Part shown: positions 1 through 10,534 of the stretch, piece by piece
How positions within the stretch are numbered: position 1 is the first letter of the stretch
Layout: each line of letters begins with the position of its first letter
Assembly (NCBI RefSeq): GCF_900172215.1
Contig: NZ_FWFP01000004.1
Coordinates: 341,934-405,933, forward strand
DNA length: 64,000 nt
From: Ruegeria meonggei
GTDB lineage: Bacteria > Pseudomonadota > Alphaproteobacteria > Rhodobacterales > Rhodobacteraceae
Direction: 5' to 3'
Program-made: the position numbers and the translations under genes
The notes under the pieces: generated by a model
Databases searched by the model: none
What the model was told of the DNA's origin: nothing
The model's input: only the letters and a program-made list of their open reading frames with translations

Positions 1-3000
1 GCCCCGGTGCTGCGCTTATCGGGGTGGTCTTGGGCTGGCGCGCGCCTGCGGGGGCAGGGGCCGGGTACCCTACGCTTGATCCTGTCACCTTCCTGGGCGA
101 TCCGCTTGGGCAGCTGCGGGCCCATTGGCTTGACGTGCTCGAAAACCACAGCGGTGATGTCACCGCTGTGTTGGGCAGTTTGCGCACGCTGTTGGCCGGT
201 GCCGCAGATGTGAGCGGCGCGGGAACCGAGGTCGATCCTTGGCGACTGTCGATCACGCCCGGGGCGCATGTGGCGATCTGGCGCGATGCGAATGGGGCCC
301 TGGCGATTGGGGTCGGGTGGCTCAGCCGGGTTGACGATCTGGGGCAGCGTTGCACCGTGATCGAATTTCGGGGGCGCGTTGCGCTTGTGAAGGTCGACCT
401 GTCGACAGGTGCCACCGCGTTTATCCCCGAGGTCGAGGCCGGCTTTAACGGACGGGCCCGCGGCGGGCTGCGGTTGCGGACCTCCGGCACTGGCCTGACG
501 CTTGAGACCGACAGGTTGGGCCTGGTGGCCCGCTGGCGGCCAGCGGATCGGGTATCGGTTGAATTTGATACACCTAACCCGACGGTGTCGCTGGATGGCA
601 TCGGCCTTCCGCTGGAATTGCCGGACTTTTCAAGCGGCATGGATGTGGACCAGCTTTCGGGTGCGCAATGGGATGGGATTGAGCGGTTACTGGGTCTTTT
701 GGCCGAGCGCAGCGGCAACGACTTTCTTGTTGATTTGGTGGATATGCTGGGGTGGCGACGGGCGGCACCTGTTCTCGGTGGGCCTGACCCGCACCGGCTT
801 TCACTGTCGGCCTTGATCGATGCACCAGAAGCCGCCCTGCGTGACTGGCTGGGGCGGTTGCTGGCAGACCCCTTTGCAGAGGTAACGAAACGGCTGCAGG
901 TTTTCACCGCCCGTCTTGGGGCCGGAACAAGTGGCGTGGAGGGTACCGGTACCTTGTCGGATCCATGGTGTCTGCTGCTGCCTGGCGCTGACAGTGGTCC
1001 GGGTATTGCCGCATGGCGATTGCCCGACCGATCCGAGGCCGAGCCTGACCGTTTCTCGTCACTGCCGCTGCGGACATGGCGCCCTGGTGATCCGGGTTTG
1101 CAACCGGATGAACTGGCGCGTGGGATGGCCTCTGAACTGCCGACGCTGCTTTCGGGGCTGGGCGCGGCGGAACTGGCCGTTGGCCTCTTGGCACTGGAAA
1201 CAGGCTGGACGGGCACCGATGGGCTGGTCAGCCCCGCTGTCAATCAACCGGGTACGGTGCTGCATGTTGTAGGCGATACCGACGCCACAAGCCTGATCGA
1301 GAGTTCGGATGTGACGCCGTTTCTGGGGGCGGCCCCAGACGTCCTCTTTGTGATCTGTACATTGTCTGAAACTGCACCGGTTCCCGAGGGCGTTGACCCG
1401 GCCCGCCTGCTTGATTTGCGGATCCGAGACCGGGAGGCCACCGCGTTTTCGCAAGTGCCCGGAGATGCCAGCGGCACCTGGACGATCCTGCTGGCGCCCC
1501 GTCCGGATACGGAAGAGGACGACGCCTCAGGACAGGCGGCGCGGTTGTCCCATGCATTGGCACAGGCGGGTGGCATCGCGGGCGCGGCCGTCTTGGCAGA
1601 CCGGGCTGCGGGCCATGGCGCCTGGCTGGCGCTGAATACATTGCCTTCCGGGCCCAACCAGTTGTTGATCGCGGGTCTGGCGACGGCCGCGCTTGACCCG
1701 TTGGACCTTGAAACCACCGAGACGCTGCACCGTCTCAATGAACTATTGCCCCCCGTTGACCCGGGCGAGCCGGACGACGCAGATTTGGCGCGGGGGCGGC
1801 GGTTGATCCGCGACCGCCTGTCGGGGCGTCCGCTGGACGAGCTGGCGCCGCCTGCAGGTTGGACTGGGGCGCGACGCGGCGATCTGCAGATCCACCTGCT
1901 GTACGGCGTTCTTGAACAGGACAGCGTGCGTCAGGCGATGACCGCAGTTGCGGCTGCAGGGCTCAGCACCTTTGCTGTGGCCCGGGCCAATGTGTTGCGA
2001 CAGACGCAGGTTGAGGGCATGGGCATCGGGCTGCATGTTCCTCTGGGTGACGCCCCTGCGGCAGGGGCAATCGGGTTCCAGGGACGCGCCCTGGTCGAAT
2101 TGCTCTCGGCGCGACTGAATCGCGATGGCGCGTCTGGCCCCCAGCCGGAGTTCCGCCCGGCTGGCAAGGTTGTGCTGTCAGGCCATCTCTCTCGTGGTTC
2201 GGGATGGCTGGTGGGCGGGCCGATGGATCACGGCGATGCACCCTTGGGTTTGCGGTCCATTTCATTCTCGGGCTGCGTCGGGGTTGATGGCACCTCGGAA
2301 AGCGGCACCGACGGGTTAGAGGTTATTCTCCATGGCGCGCGCTTGTTCGGGGAAAGCCACGCGCGGCTCGTGGTTACGGCGGACACGCTGTCCAAGCCGG
2401 GGATTCCGCGCATTGCCCCCACCGCCCCAGCCGTTCGTGCGCTGTTCGGTGAGATCGTAGCCGAAGCCGTGGCCCTGCCCACGCCCGGTCTGACCGAGCT
2501 TATCGCGCTGTTGCGTGCGACCGGCATTCTGGGGGCTGATGACGGGTTCGACGCGCTGTCGCTGTCCCATTGGGTCGATGAACCGACCGCGCAGCTGCAG
2601 GTGGCGCTGGCCGACCCCGCGCTCGGTGGCGCGCTTATGGACGTTGTGCAAACGTTGTTTGACGGGGCAGGGGCCGGGCTGAGCTTTGACGCCGACCAAG
2701 GCCAGTTGAGTGTGACGCTGGAGGGGTCCGCACCAGATTTCGCCTTTGGGGCTTGGTCGCTGAACGCGGTGTTGGGCCAACATGGACTTGTTTCTGGCGC
2801 TGTGAATTTCGGGGCAGAGGGGACACCAGGCCTACAACTGGGACTGGCACCCTTTACGGCAGAGATAACTTTGCCCGGCGATCTGCCGGATATCCCGAGC
2901 GCAATCCCCCTTTGGCCTGCGCCAAACCCAACCGCGTTGGTCCGGGCGTTGCCGCCCACCCTTGCTGCGCTGGCCCTGAGCCAGGTTCTTGACGGGCTGC

Positions 3001-6000
3001 GCCAGATCGACCCGATCGTGACCGGGATCGTTGATGCGGGGCTTGCTGGATTTGGGCTGACGCCAGATCCGGTTCGGGTGCCGCCGCTTCTCTTTGTTGA
3101 TCCGGGCGCGTGGTTCGCCAGCGCTTCGGTTTTGGGCGGGCCTGGCGGTGGTCTGCATGCGCCCCGAGTTATCGCCATTATGGACGCGCTGCGCCCGCTG
3201 GTGGGAACGGGCGGCGGTTCCGGTATTTGGGAGTTCGCACCGGGCTTTGCGCTGCGGGCCCGCGACGATGGCGGCCTGGTTCTGGACTTTGCCCTGGACC
3301 CGGGTGCGTTTTTGCCTGCGGGCAGTATCGCCTTGGGCGGCGCCTTTGGCCTGCGGTTCCCGATTGCGGCCGGGCCTTCTCGGCCCGAGATTTCTCTTTT
3401 TGCCGGCGTACCCGGGGCGGTTGGTGATCGGCAGGCCGCCCATCTGACACTGACGGGCAGCGATCTGCGGGTGTTCCTGCGGCCTGATGCGGGCCCGGAT
3501 ATCGAGATCTACCCGGGGCCACCCAACCTCACGGATCTGCTGGCCACTGCCGTTACAGCAGCTTTGCCGCAAGTTTTGGACGCTATTGTCGATACCGGGT
3601 CACCCTTTGGCGCGTTGCTGGGCGACGTGGGTGATGCGCTGGCCTTGCGGTCAGGCGGTGCGTTTGACGGTCCAGCATTGGTGGCCTGGGCTGCTGATCC
3701 GGTTGCCAGCCTGGCCGCACGTTGGCCAGCGCTTGTGTCATCGGGCTTGGGTGCATTGAACCCTGTTTTGCCAGCCGGTCTGTCGGTGGCAAACACCGGC
3801 ACGGGCTTGCGCGTATCGGTGGCCAATGCGGGCACGCCGGGCTCGACACTTGAAATCGAGCTTTTCACAGCCACCCAGGAGGTCGAATTCACCGCTGATC
3901 TGGTCGGGATACCTTTTGTCGGCGATATCGAGACCAGCTTGAGCGTCGATGATGGCGGGCTGAACCGGCTGACGGCCATGATCGGCCCCGCCCAGATACC
4001 CGTGGCCGATGGCGTGATCTTGCGACCCTTTACAGAGATTGATGTGGGTCGCGGCGCGCCGCCATCCACGCTGAGCACGGGGCTGGCCTTTGATGCGAGT
4101 GCCGATCAGGCCTTCCGCCTGCGGTATAATTTTACCTCACAGACATTCTCGCCCAGCGTGGGTGGGGACACGCCGGAAGAGATCGCCGCGGGGCTTATGC
4201 ATCTGGCCATCGAACTGCTGGGCGGCTTTGTCTTGGGGCTGGATGAAGTCAGCGCACTTTTGGACCGCGACATCGGCTCTGACACGATGCGCGACGTGTT
4301 GACCGACGTGATTTTGACACCCGGTGGCGGGCTTGATGCCGAGTTCTTCCGCGCGCTGCCACGGGTCGGCGAGACTCAACAAGATCTTGTGCAGTCCAAG
4401 CTTGTGCGGCTTTTGACGCTGATCGAAAAAATTGCTGATGCAGGGCCGGGCATCACCGTGGATAATGCGGTTGAGATCGGTTTGGCCAATCTCGGCGGCT
4501 CTGTTGGGCTATCGGTGACCATCATTGACCGTTTTGAAGTCATTGGCGGCGACATTGCGATCTGGTTGGAAAATGACAGCCGTTGGATTGTGGGCGATGT
4601 TAACCCTGGTCTTGAAATCGGTCTGTTGAATATCAGTGGCGCCGCGCCTGATTTTGCTCCGGCCCTGTCGGTCAACGGGATTGGTCTGCGCATCGGCAGC
4701 TCTAACGCGCCGCTGATCAAAAGCCCGCTTTCATTGGGGTCGATCGCGATTCACGCCTTTGCGCAGGTTGGCTCTGGTCCGCTTCGCGGAGGTGCCCAGG
4801 TGGAACTGGCCGAGATCGGGGCGGCTGTCAGTGGCGGCTCTTCCGACAATGCCGTGGCCTCTGGCCTTCTGAGCGAAACGAATGACGGCAATGCCGCCCT
4901 GGCCCCCGCCTTTAGCCCGGCGCTGTCGGTGCAAACCCTGAACTCGGGCGATTTGCGCTTTGGCTTCCGCGCAGGTGAGGGATCAGGCCCCTGGTGGCTG
5001 CCGATCCGCAAGGGCTTTGGTCCGCTCTATGTCGATCAGATCGGCCTGGGCGCGCAATCTGACGAAGACGCAGGTCTGCAGTCCGTTTCACTGTTGTTTG
5101 ATGGTTCGGTCACCATTGCCGGGCTTGCCGCTAGCGTCGATGACCTAGAGCTTATCTATCGCACCGATCAGGGCGGGATATTTGACAGCGCGTCCTGGGG
5201 GGCTGATCTGGCTGGCTTGGGCGTCTCTGCTGACCTTTCGGGCATCTCGCTGGCAGGTGGTCTGCGCAAGTTCGGTGACGAAGACGACATCGAATATGTC
5301 GGCATGCTGGCCGCTCGCTTTGCGGTTTATGGCCTGTCGATCTATGGCGGTTATGCCTCGGCATCGGACGACCAAGGCCGGTATACGTCCTTCTTCGCAG
5401 TGGGGTCATTCCTTGGGCCCATCGGCGGCGCGCCTGCCTTTTTCCTGACCGGGATCGGTGGCGGCTTTGGCATCAACAGGGATCTGGTTCCACCCACGGA
5501 CCTGAGTGACTTTGGCGATTTTGTCCTGATCCAGGCGCTGGACCCGGCGGCTGACTTGCCAACCGATGTCATTGCGTATCTCGAAGAGGTCCGGCGCACA
5601 TTCCCGGTCATACGTGGCAAGTTCTGGTTTGCAGCCGGCATCAGCTTTACCTCATTTGCTCTGGTCGATGGCATCGCCGTTGTCGCAGTGGAATTTGGCA
5701 GTGGCTTTGAATTGTCGATTTTTGGCCTGGCCCGCATGGCGCTGCCACGCCCGGGCTTTGCCTTGGTCTCGATCGAGCTTGGACTGCTTGCACGCTTTTC
5801 CACCGAAGAGGGTGTGATTTGGATTCAGGCCCAGCTGACCGACAATTCCTGGCTATTGCATGAAAGCGCCCGACTGACAGGTGGTTTTGCCTATGTCAGC
5901 TGGTTCAAAGGCCCCAACAAAGGCCAGTTCGTGCTGACCCTTGGCGGCTATCACCCAGAATTTGAGGCCAGTGGCTATCCGGTTGTTCCGCGTCTGGGGT

Positions 6001-8417
6001 ATAACTGGTCCGTCTCATCGAACATCGTCATCAAGGCAGAGAACTACTTTGCCCTGACGTCTGAGGCGGTGATGGGTGGCGGCGCGTTTGAGGCAACAGC
6101 CAAATTCGGCCCGGTCTTTGTCTCGCTCGGTTGGGGCGTGAACGCGATTGTCTACTTTGATCCGTTCAAATACCTGGCCAATGCCTATGTGCGCATTTCG
6201 GCAGGTATTCGGATCAAGACCTGGTTCGGGACGATCAAGCTGTCGTTTAGCTTGAGCGCGGAAATCGAGGTTGCAGGGCCAGAGTTCCACGGCAAAGCGC
6301 GGGTCAAGGTCGGCCCCATCGACGTCACCGTCAAGTTTGGCAAGCAGGACAACCCCGAGCCGGAATATGTCACCTGGGTCGATTTCGCGGCCAAGTATCT
6401 GGAACTGGCTAGCGGTAACCGGGCCGAGGCGCTGTCGGGCATCACCGGGCGCGGCACCCTGCCAGCGGCAAGCGGGAATGGTGATGCATCGGACACCGCT
6501 GACGGCAGCCTGTCCAAGCCCTTTGATGTCATGAGCGAGTTTGAGCTGTCGATCACCAGCACCATCCCGCTTACTGTGATTGACCGTCCGGGTCAGAACC
6601 TGTTCGAGCGCGATCCCTCTGGGGCGCTTGGCGTTGCACCATCCAATCTGGTCGTCTCTGAAGTCACGCTGGAACTGTCGCTGCTCAAAATTGATCCGGG
6701 GTCTGACGAAGAACGACTGGATGATGTCGATAAGATCAAACTGCGCACACGCGATACCGGGGCTTTCCCCGTCGGTGTCTGGGGACCGCCGCAAGGCCTT
6801 GATGACAAGAAGGTGCCCAAAGGCGCGATCATCGAGGCAACCGAAGGCGTCGACCTGAGCTTTGGCCCGGAATTCTTTGGCCGCCGTCCTAATCCCGAAA
6901 CGGGCGGGGTGGCGTTCAATCAGGTTGAGGCCGGGCCTCGCCGGCCGCTGCCCTTGCGCGACAATGGCTTTTTCTTTGGATCAATCGTCGGGTTGGCTGC
7001 CACGCATCTCACATTGTTGAACTCGATTGCAGAGGACCGAAATATCGCGCTGGCGGCGGAATTCCAGACCGCCGAGCGCCGTCCGACAGGTGCCACGGGC
7101 GCGCGGGCCTGGCGTCAGGCCAGACGTACACCGATGCGCGTCGGGCTTTTGACAGAACGGATCGTCACGGATGCGCCGCGCGGCTCCAAGGACGAGCGTG
7201 TTCGAGAGGTCAGACCACGCCGCGACATTCAGTTTGGCCAGCCGCGCCTGCGTGGCCAGTTGAGCTTGCCAAGCGTTGTAGCTGCGGAGGCCGAGGGCGT
7301 TTTGACACCGCGCGCAACGCGTGTGCCCCCAGAGTTGGCCCGTGGGCTCAGCCGGATTGAGCCGCCGTCACTGGATGCGGTTTTGGCCGCACGAGGGGTG
7401 AGGGCGCCGGCATTCCTGCTGCGCACTGCCACCGCCCCGGCGCAGGTCGGCAAGACAATCGCCGCAGAAGGTCGGGTGCCGCGCACGAAAGCAGCGGGGC
7501 TTGATGCTTCAGCCAGTGCCGAACGGTCAACCGGTGCAACCCGCAACCATCTTGCAGGCATCGCCGCGATGGCGGGTGCGCGCGGGCCGCGAGGCACCAA
7601 ATCCGCGGACAAAACTAGCGGGTTGGCAGCCGGCGAGGTGGTGGTCTTTGACTTGCCGGGAGCCATGCGGTCCCGTCGATTTGAATCGGCTGGCCGTCTG
7701 ACCCTGAGCGGCGCCGCGCGGGTCTTGGCCATTGGCCTGACAGGCCGGGTTCTGCTGGACAATGCCGGTTCGAAACGCAGCCTTGATTTGCCTGCCGAAA
7801 CAGCGGCCTATGCGGTGATATCGGGCGACAATGGCAAGGCTTCGGCAGAAATCGCGGGTTGGACGGATGCACAGTCAGTGGCCTATCTGGGCCGTTCGAT
7901 GGCGCTGTGTCGCGGTGCCATCCTGCGGGCCGAGGGCGCAAGCCGCGTTCGAGGCGGTCGGGCAGGCGGCACAGGCTGGCTGCGTGCCGCGCATATGACC
8001 GATCAGGCCACGCTGGTAGAGACCCAGTTTGACCGCGCCGCCAGCGCCGTTGCGGTGCTGTTTGATGGCCGATTGACCGAGCAGGAACTCTCGGCGCTGG
8101 CCATTTCGTTCCAGGGGGCAGAGATCGTCGAGAAACGCCCGATGCTGGTGCCCTATGATGGCAAGACGCTGGTGGTCTACACCATCAAATCCAAAGCCGG
8201 TTTCGTCGTGCGTCTGTCGGGGCTGACCTCGGGGCGGCTGGACGGTGTCATGGCGGCCAATATGACAGCCGAGCGGTTTGTCTCGCGGCTTGTGAACGAG
8301 AGCGTATCTCTCTCGGTCGGGGTTGTGCGCACTGGCAAGGCACCGCTCAAAATCGGCTGGCGCCCGCCCGCTGATGTCACCCCGCGAACCGCAGAACTTG
8401 AAAACGGAGAACCTTGA
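1..8417 (+). CDS. Giant DUF6603-like beta-rich protein, 5' end outside window
   Basis: The frame is open from base 3 with no start or ribosome site in view, so the gene begins upstream; about 2,804 residues are visible. A stretch near visible residues 1990-2115 (bases 5990-6345), with the motif FALTSEAVMGGG and then alternating short hydrophobic strands, matches my memory of the uncharacterised DUF6603 domain. The rest is rich in Gly, Asp and short beta-strand-like repeats. A basic Arg/Ala-rich segment (bases about 7050-7560) looks disordered. No catalytic motif, membrane helix or Cys pattern stands out. It is the first visible gene of a five-gene operon; the next start is 2 nt after this stop. 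Function unknown; a structural or surface role is only a guess. Confidence 0.65.
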   Translation, partial: PGAALIGVVLGWRAPAGAGAGYPTLDPVTFLGDPLGQLRAHWLDVLENHSGDVTAVLGSLRTLLAGAADVSGAGTEVDPWRLSITPGAHVAIWRDANGALAIGVGWLSRVDDLGQRCTVIEFRGRVALVKVDLSTGATAFIPEVEAGFNGRARGGLRLRTSGTGLTLETDRLGLVARWRPADRVSVEFDTPNPTVSLDGIGLPLELPDFSSGMDVDQLSGAQWDGIERLLGLLAERSGNDFLVDLVDMLGWRRAAPVLGGPDPHRLSLSALIDAPEAALRDWLGRLLADPFAEVTKRLQVFTARLGAGTSGVEGTGTLSDPWCLLLPGADSGPGIAAWRLPDRSEAEPDRFSSLPLRTWRPGDPGLQPDELARGMASELPTLLSGLGAAELAVGLLALETGWTGTDGLVSPAVNQPGTVLHVVGDTDATSLIESSDVTPFLGAAPDVLFVICTLSETAPVPEGVDPARLLDLRIRDREATAFSQVPGDASGTWTILLAPRPDTEEDDASGQAARLSHALAQAGGIAGAAVLADRAAGHGAWLALNTLPSGPNQLLIAGLATAALDPLDLETTETLHRLNELLPPVDPGEPDDADLARGRRLIRDRLSGRPLDELAPPAGWTGARRGDLQIHLLYGVLEQDSVRQAMTAVAAAGLSTFAVARANVLRQTQVEGMGIGLHVPLGDAPAAGAIGFQGRALVELLSARLNRDGASGPQPEFRPAGKVVLSGHLSRGSGWLVGGPMDHGDAPLGLRSISFSGCVGVDGTSESGTDGLEVILHGARLFGESHARLVVTADTLSKPGIPRIAPTAPAVRALFGEIVAEAVALPTPGLTELIALLRATGILGADDGFDALSLSHWVDEPTAQLQVALADPALGGALMDVVQTLFDGAGAGLSFDADQGQLSVTLEGSAPDFAFGAWSLNAVLGQHGLVSGAVNFGAEGTPGLQLGLAPFTAEITLPGDLPDIPSAIPLWPAPNPTALVRALPPTLAALALSQVLDGLRQIDPIVTGIVDAGLAGFGLTPDPVRVPPLLFVDPGAWFASASVLGGPGGGLHAPRVIAIMDALRPLVGTGGGSGIWEFAPGFALRARDDGGLVLDFALDPGAFLPAGSIALGGAFGLRFPIAAGPSRPEISLFAGVPGAVGDRQAAHLTLTGSDLRVFLRPDAGPDIEIYPGPPNLTDLLATAVTAALPQVLDAIVDTGSPFGALLGDVGDALALRSGGAFDGPALVAWAADPVASLAARWPALVSSGLGALNPVLPAGLSVANTGTGLRVSVANAGTPGSTLEIELFTATQEVEFTADLVGIPFVGDIETSLSVDDGGLNRLTAMIGPAQIPVADGVILRPFTEIDVGRGAPPSTLSTGLAFDASADQAFRLRYNFTSQTFSPSVGGDTPEEIAAGLMHLAIELLGGFVLGLDEVSALLDRDIGSDTMRDVLTDVILTPGGGLDAEFFRALPRVGETQQDLVQSKLVRLLTLIEKIADAGPGITVDNAVEIGLANLGGSVGLSVTIIDRFEVIGGDIAIWLENDSRWIVGDVNPGLEIGLLNISGAAPDFAPALSVNGIGLRIGSSNAPLIKSPLSLGSIAIHAFAQVGSGPLRGGAQVELAEIGAAVSGGSSDNAVASGLLSETNDGNAALAPAFSPALSVQTLNSGDLRFGFRAGEGSGPWWLPIRKGFGPLYVDQIGLGAQSDEDAGLQSVSLLFDGSVTIAGLAASVDDLELIYRTDQGGIFDSASWGADLAGLGVSADLSGISLAGGLRKFGDEDDIEYVGMLAARFAVYGLSIYGGYASASDDQGRYTSFFAVGSFLGPIGGAPAFFLTGIGGGFGINRDLVPPTDLSDFGDFVLIQALDPAADLPTDVIAYLEEVRRTFPVIRGKFWFAAGISFTSFALVDGIAVVAVEFGSGFELSIFGLARMALPRPGFALVSIELGLLARFSTEEGVIWIQAQLTDNSWLLHESARLTGGFAYVSWFKGPNKGQFVLTLGGYHPEFEASGYPVVPRLGYNWSVSSNIVIKAENYFALTSEAVMGGGAFEATAKFGPVFVSLGWGVNAIVYFDPFKYLANAYVRISAGIRIKTWFGTIKLSFSLSAEIEVAGPEFHGKARVKVGPIDVTVKFGKQDNPEPEYVTWVDFAAKYLELASGNRAEALSGITGRGTLPAASGNGDASDTADGSLSKPFDVMSEFELSITSTIPLTVIDRPGQNLFERDPSGALGVAPSNLVVSEVTLELSLLKIDPGSDEERLDDVDKIKLRTRDTGAFPVGVWGPPQGLDDKKVPKGAIIEATEGVDLSFGPEFFGRRPNPETGGVAFNQVEAGPRRPLPLRDNGFFFGSIVGLAATHLTLLNSIAEDRNIALAAEFQTAERRPTGATGARAWRQARRTPMRVGLLTERIVTDAPRGSKDERVREVRPRRDIQFGQPRLRGQLSLPSVVAAEAEGVLTPRATRVPPELARGLSRIEPPSLDAVLAARGVRAPAFLLRTATAPAQVGKTIAAEGRVPRTKAAGLDASASAERSTGATRNHLAGIAAMAGARGPRGTKSADKTSGLAAGEVVVFDLPGAMRSRRFESAGRLTLSGAARVLAIGLTGRVLLDNAGSKRSLDLPAETAAYAVISGDNGKASAEIAGWTDAQSVAYLGRSMALCRGAILRAEGASRVRGGRAGGTGWLRAAHMTDQATLVETQFDRAASAVAVLFDGRLTEQELSALAISFQGAEIVEKRPMLVPYDGKTLVVYTIKSKAGFVVRLSGLTSGRLDGVMAANMTAERFVSRLVNESVSLSVGVVRTGKAPLKIGWRPPADVTPRTAELENGEP

Positions 8418-8419
8418 TC

Positions 8420-10534
8420 ATGGTCGCGCGAGGGCGTTTCTTTCTCTATGACAGCATTGTCCCAGCGCTGGAGGCGGGGAAGTACCGGCTGCAAGGCGAT
8501 CTGAAAATCGAGGCCGAAGAAGATGGCGTCGACGTAGATGAGCTGGCTGTCCGCCCGCTTCAGACTCATTTCAACGTGACGGCACCCCGATTAAAACTAC
8601 CGCCCGATCAAGCACTTATGACTTTCCCGCCGGCCAATTCCGAAGGCGCTTATGAGGCCCGGCTGCCGCAGATTGTGCTCAAGAAGAAAACCCTGCCGTG
8701 GGATCGCAAGGCAGCACCAGATGAGACCGCGTTTGGAGATCAGATCACCAGTGAGCGCACACCCTGGCTGGCCCTGGTGGTGATTGCCGAAGGCGAGGGT
8801 CAGATCGAGCATGACATTCCCTGGCAGGATTGCGTAAGCGAAGGTGTCGATCTGCCCGGCGACAAAGACGTGCCGACGGCGACACGGTTGTCGGTCCCAG
8901 TATCTGTGGTTCGAAATGTTTTCCCCACGGTCGAAGATTTGCCGCTTTTGACCCATGTGCGCGAGGTCAATATCGACGATACCGAGGCCGCGATGGGTGA
9001 TGATGATGGCTTTCTGGCGGTGGTCATTTCCAATCGCATGCCTCAGTTCGATCGCGAGAATTGTCGGCCCAAGGCATACACGGCCTGTCTGATCAATCTT
9101 GAAGGTCAGCTGGGCGAATTGCCAGAACCCTTGCCGCCGCGCAACTTTTTTGACCTCTCGGACCTGGTTTTCAGTACCGAGCTGACAGCCGTGAACGCCG
9201 CGATCTCTGATGGTGCAGCGATACCGCTGAAAGCGGTGCCAGAGCCGCGCAACCTGGATGTGCGTGACGGTGACGCCATGGCCGAAGCGATCCGACGCGG
9301 CGAAGTGGTGTTTCACGACGGGGCGCTCTTCGACCGGGCCAGCGCCAATGAAGACGGCGTCAGCGCACTGGGACCCATCAGCTCGGCGGCGATGCTTGAC
9401 GGCGATTTCAGCGCGCTGGAAAGCGGCGCGTTGGAGAACAGCTTTCAGGTGAAAGGCGTGTTTGGTGGCTTCTCCATTCCGCCACAGGTCGTGTTTCAGG
9501 AACGGATACTACGGTTTCCTGTACTGACCTCCTGGCGGTTCACCTGCAGTGGGGCCGGTAGTTTTGAGCAGCTGATGCGGAATCTGGATGTCGGGCTCTT
9601 GGGCCGGCGCACCGGCAGCGGTTTTGCGCGACCTCTGGCTGACTGCACGCCTGATCGCGGCGGCGCGGATTCCGGCGCGGCGCCATCCACCCGATTGCCT
9701 CTGGACGTGGCGGAAAGCGGCCATCTGACCCTGCCGTATCGAACGCGCGTCGGAGACGGTGAAACCGCTTGGTACCGTGGCCCGTTTTCACCGGTGCGGG
9801 TGCGCCGTGACATTCCCGGCGTCGGTGATGACGCGTTGGCGCATGTGAGCGACCATTTGCGCCTGATGACCCCCAGTGGAGAGGAAGACGTCTCGCTGGC
9901 AGTGGCGTTTGAGACCGGGCGACTTTTGGCGCTTTCGCAACCGTCTTTCATCGCGGCGCTCAAACGTTGGCGGGCCGAACGGTTCGGCGCCGCGCGCGCC
10001 AAGACAGGGCTCGATTTTGCGGTGGTGGGAAATCTTGGCCTCTTTGCCGGCGGCGTGGCGACCGTCGATCCAAGCGTTTTGGAAAATTTGGTCCGAGGGC
10101 GTTTCGCGCGGGCCCTGGAAGCGGATTTGATCCGCGTCTTGGCAGAGGCGCCAGAGAAAACCATTGCCACGCTCCGGCCCCGGGTCGACGCCGGAAACCC
10201 CGTGCCCAACCTTGAAGGTGATCCGCTGGAGTTCTTGGTTCAGGGGCTTGAGTTTGATCCAGGGGTGCTTGAAGGGCTGAAGGCGCGGCCCACCGATACT
10301 GCCTCGGTGACGGCGCTTATGGCCGCGAAACCCTTGGTTTCTGGCACTGGAGAGGTGACTCTGGACCGTAGGCTTGAGACTGAGCTGGTCGATACGCTGG
10401 ATGTCGGGCTCAAACAACTGGTGGAATTTGCCATCGGTGCTGATGCGCTGGCCAGTGGCGATCTCGGTGCGGTTGGTGACATCGATGACCTCGATATCTT
10501 TTTGGAAGACCGATTGGAAAGGAACCGACGATGA
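8420..10534 (+). CDS. Uncharacterised 704-aa protein of the giant operon
   Basis: The ATG at 8420 is chosen because GGAGA lies 9 nt upstream; an in-frame TTG at 8414 overlaps the preceding stop and has a poorer position. I do not recognise a named family. The product is acidic, has no signal peptide or membrane helix, and reads as mixed alpha/beta. The N-terminal part (FFLYDSIVPALEAGKY, then TPWLALVVIAEGEG) resembles a beta-sandwich start. The middle (about residues 440-520) has TAWYRGPFSPVRV followed by a helical stretch. Its stop overlaps the next start by ATGA, so translation is probably coupled and the products may act in fixed ratio. Confidence 0.75.
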   Translation: MVARGRFFLYDSIVPALEAGKYRLQGDLKIEAEEDGVDVDELAVRPLQTHFNVTAPRLKLPPDQALMTFPPANSEGAYEARLPQIVLKKKTLPWDRKAAPDETAFGDQITSERTPWLALVVIAEGEGQIEHDIPWQDCVSEGVDLPGDKDVPTATRLSVPVSVVRNVFPTVEDLPLLTHVREVNIDDTEAAMGDDDGFLAVVISNRMPQFDRENCRPKAYTACLINLEGQLGELPEPLPPRNFFDLSDLVFSTELTAVNAAISDGAAIPLKAVPEPRNLDVRDGDAMAEAIRRGEVVFHDGALFDRASANEDGVSALGPISSAAMLDGDFSALESGALENSFQVKGVFGGFSIPPQVVFQERILRFPVLTSWRFTCSGAGSFEQLMRNLDVGLLGRRTGSGFARPLADCTPDRGGADSGAAPSTRLPLDVAESGHLTLPYRTRVGDGETAWYRGPFSPVRVRRDIPGVGDDALAHVSDHLRLMTPSGEEDVSLAVAFETGRLLALSQPSFIAALKRWRAERFGAARAKTGLDFAVVGNLGLFAGGVATVDPSVLENLVRGRFARALEADLIRVLAEAPEKTIATLRPRVDAGNPVPNLEGDPLEFLVQGLEFDPGVLEGLKARPTDTASVTALMAAKPLVSGTGEVTLDRRLETELVDTLDVGLKQLVEFAIGADALASGDLGAVGDIDDLDIFLEDRLERNRR

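Noticed and set aside
2228..3178. 316-codon minus-strand frame opposite the giant gene
   Set aside because: Low-complexity Ser/Ala/Pro-rich translation typical of the antisense of a G+C-rich gene; no ribosome site and fully inside a well-supported gene.
6015..6794. 259-codon minus-strand frame opposite the DUF6603-like region
   Set aside because: Arg/Gln/Asp-rich shadow translation; the sense strand shows a conserved domain.
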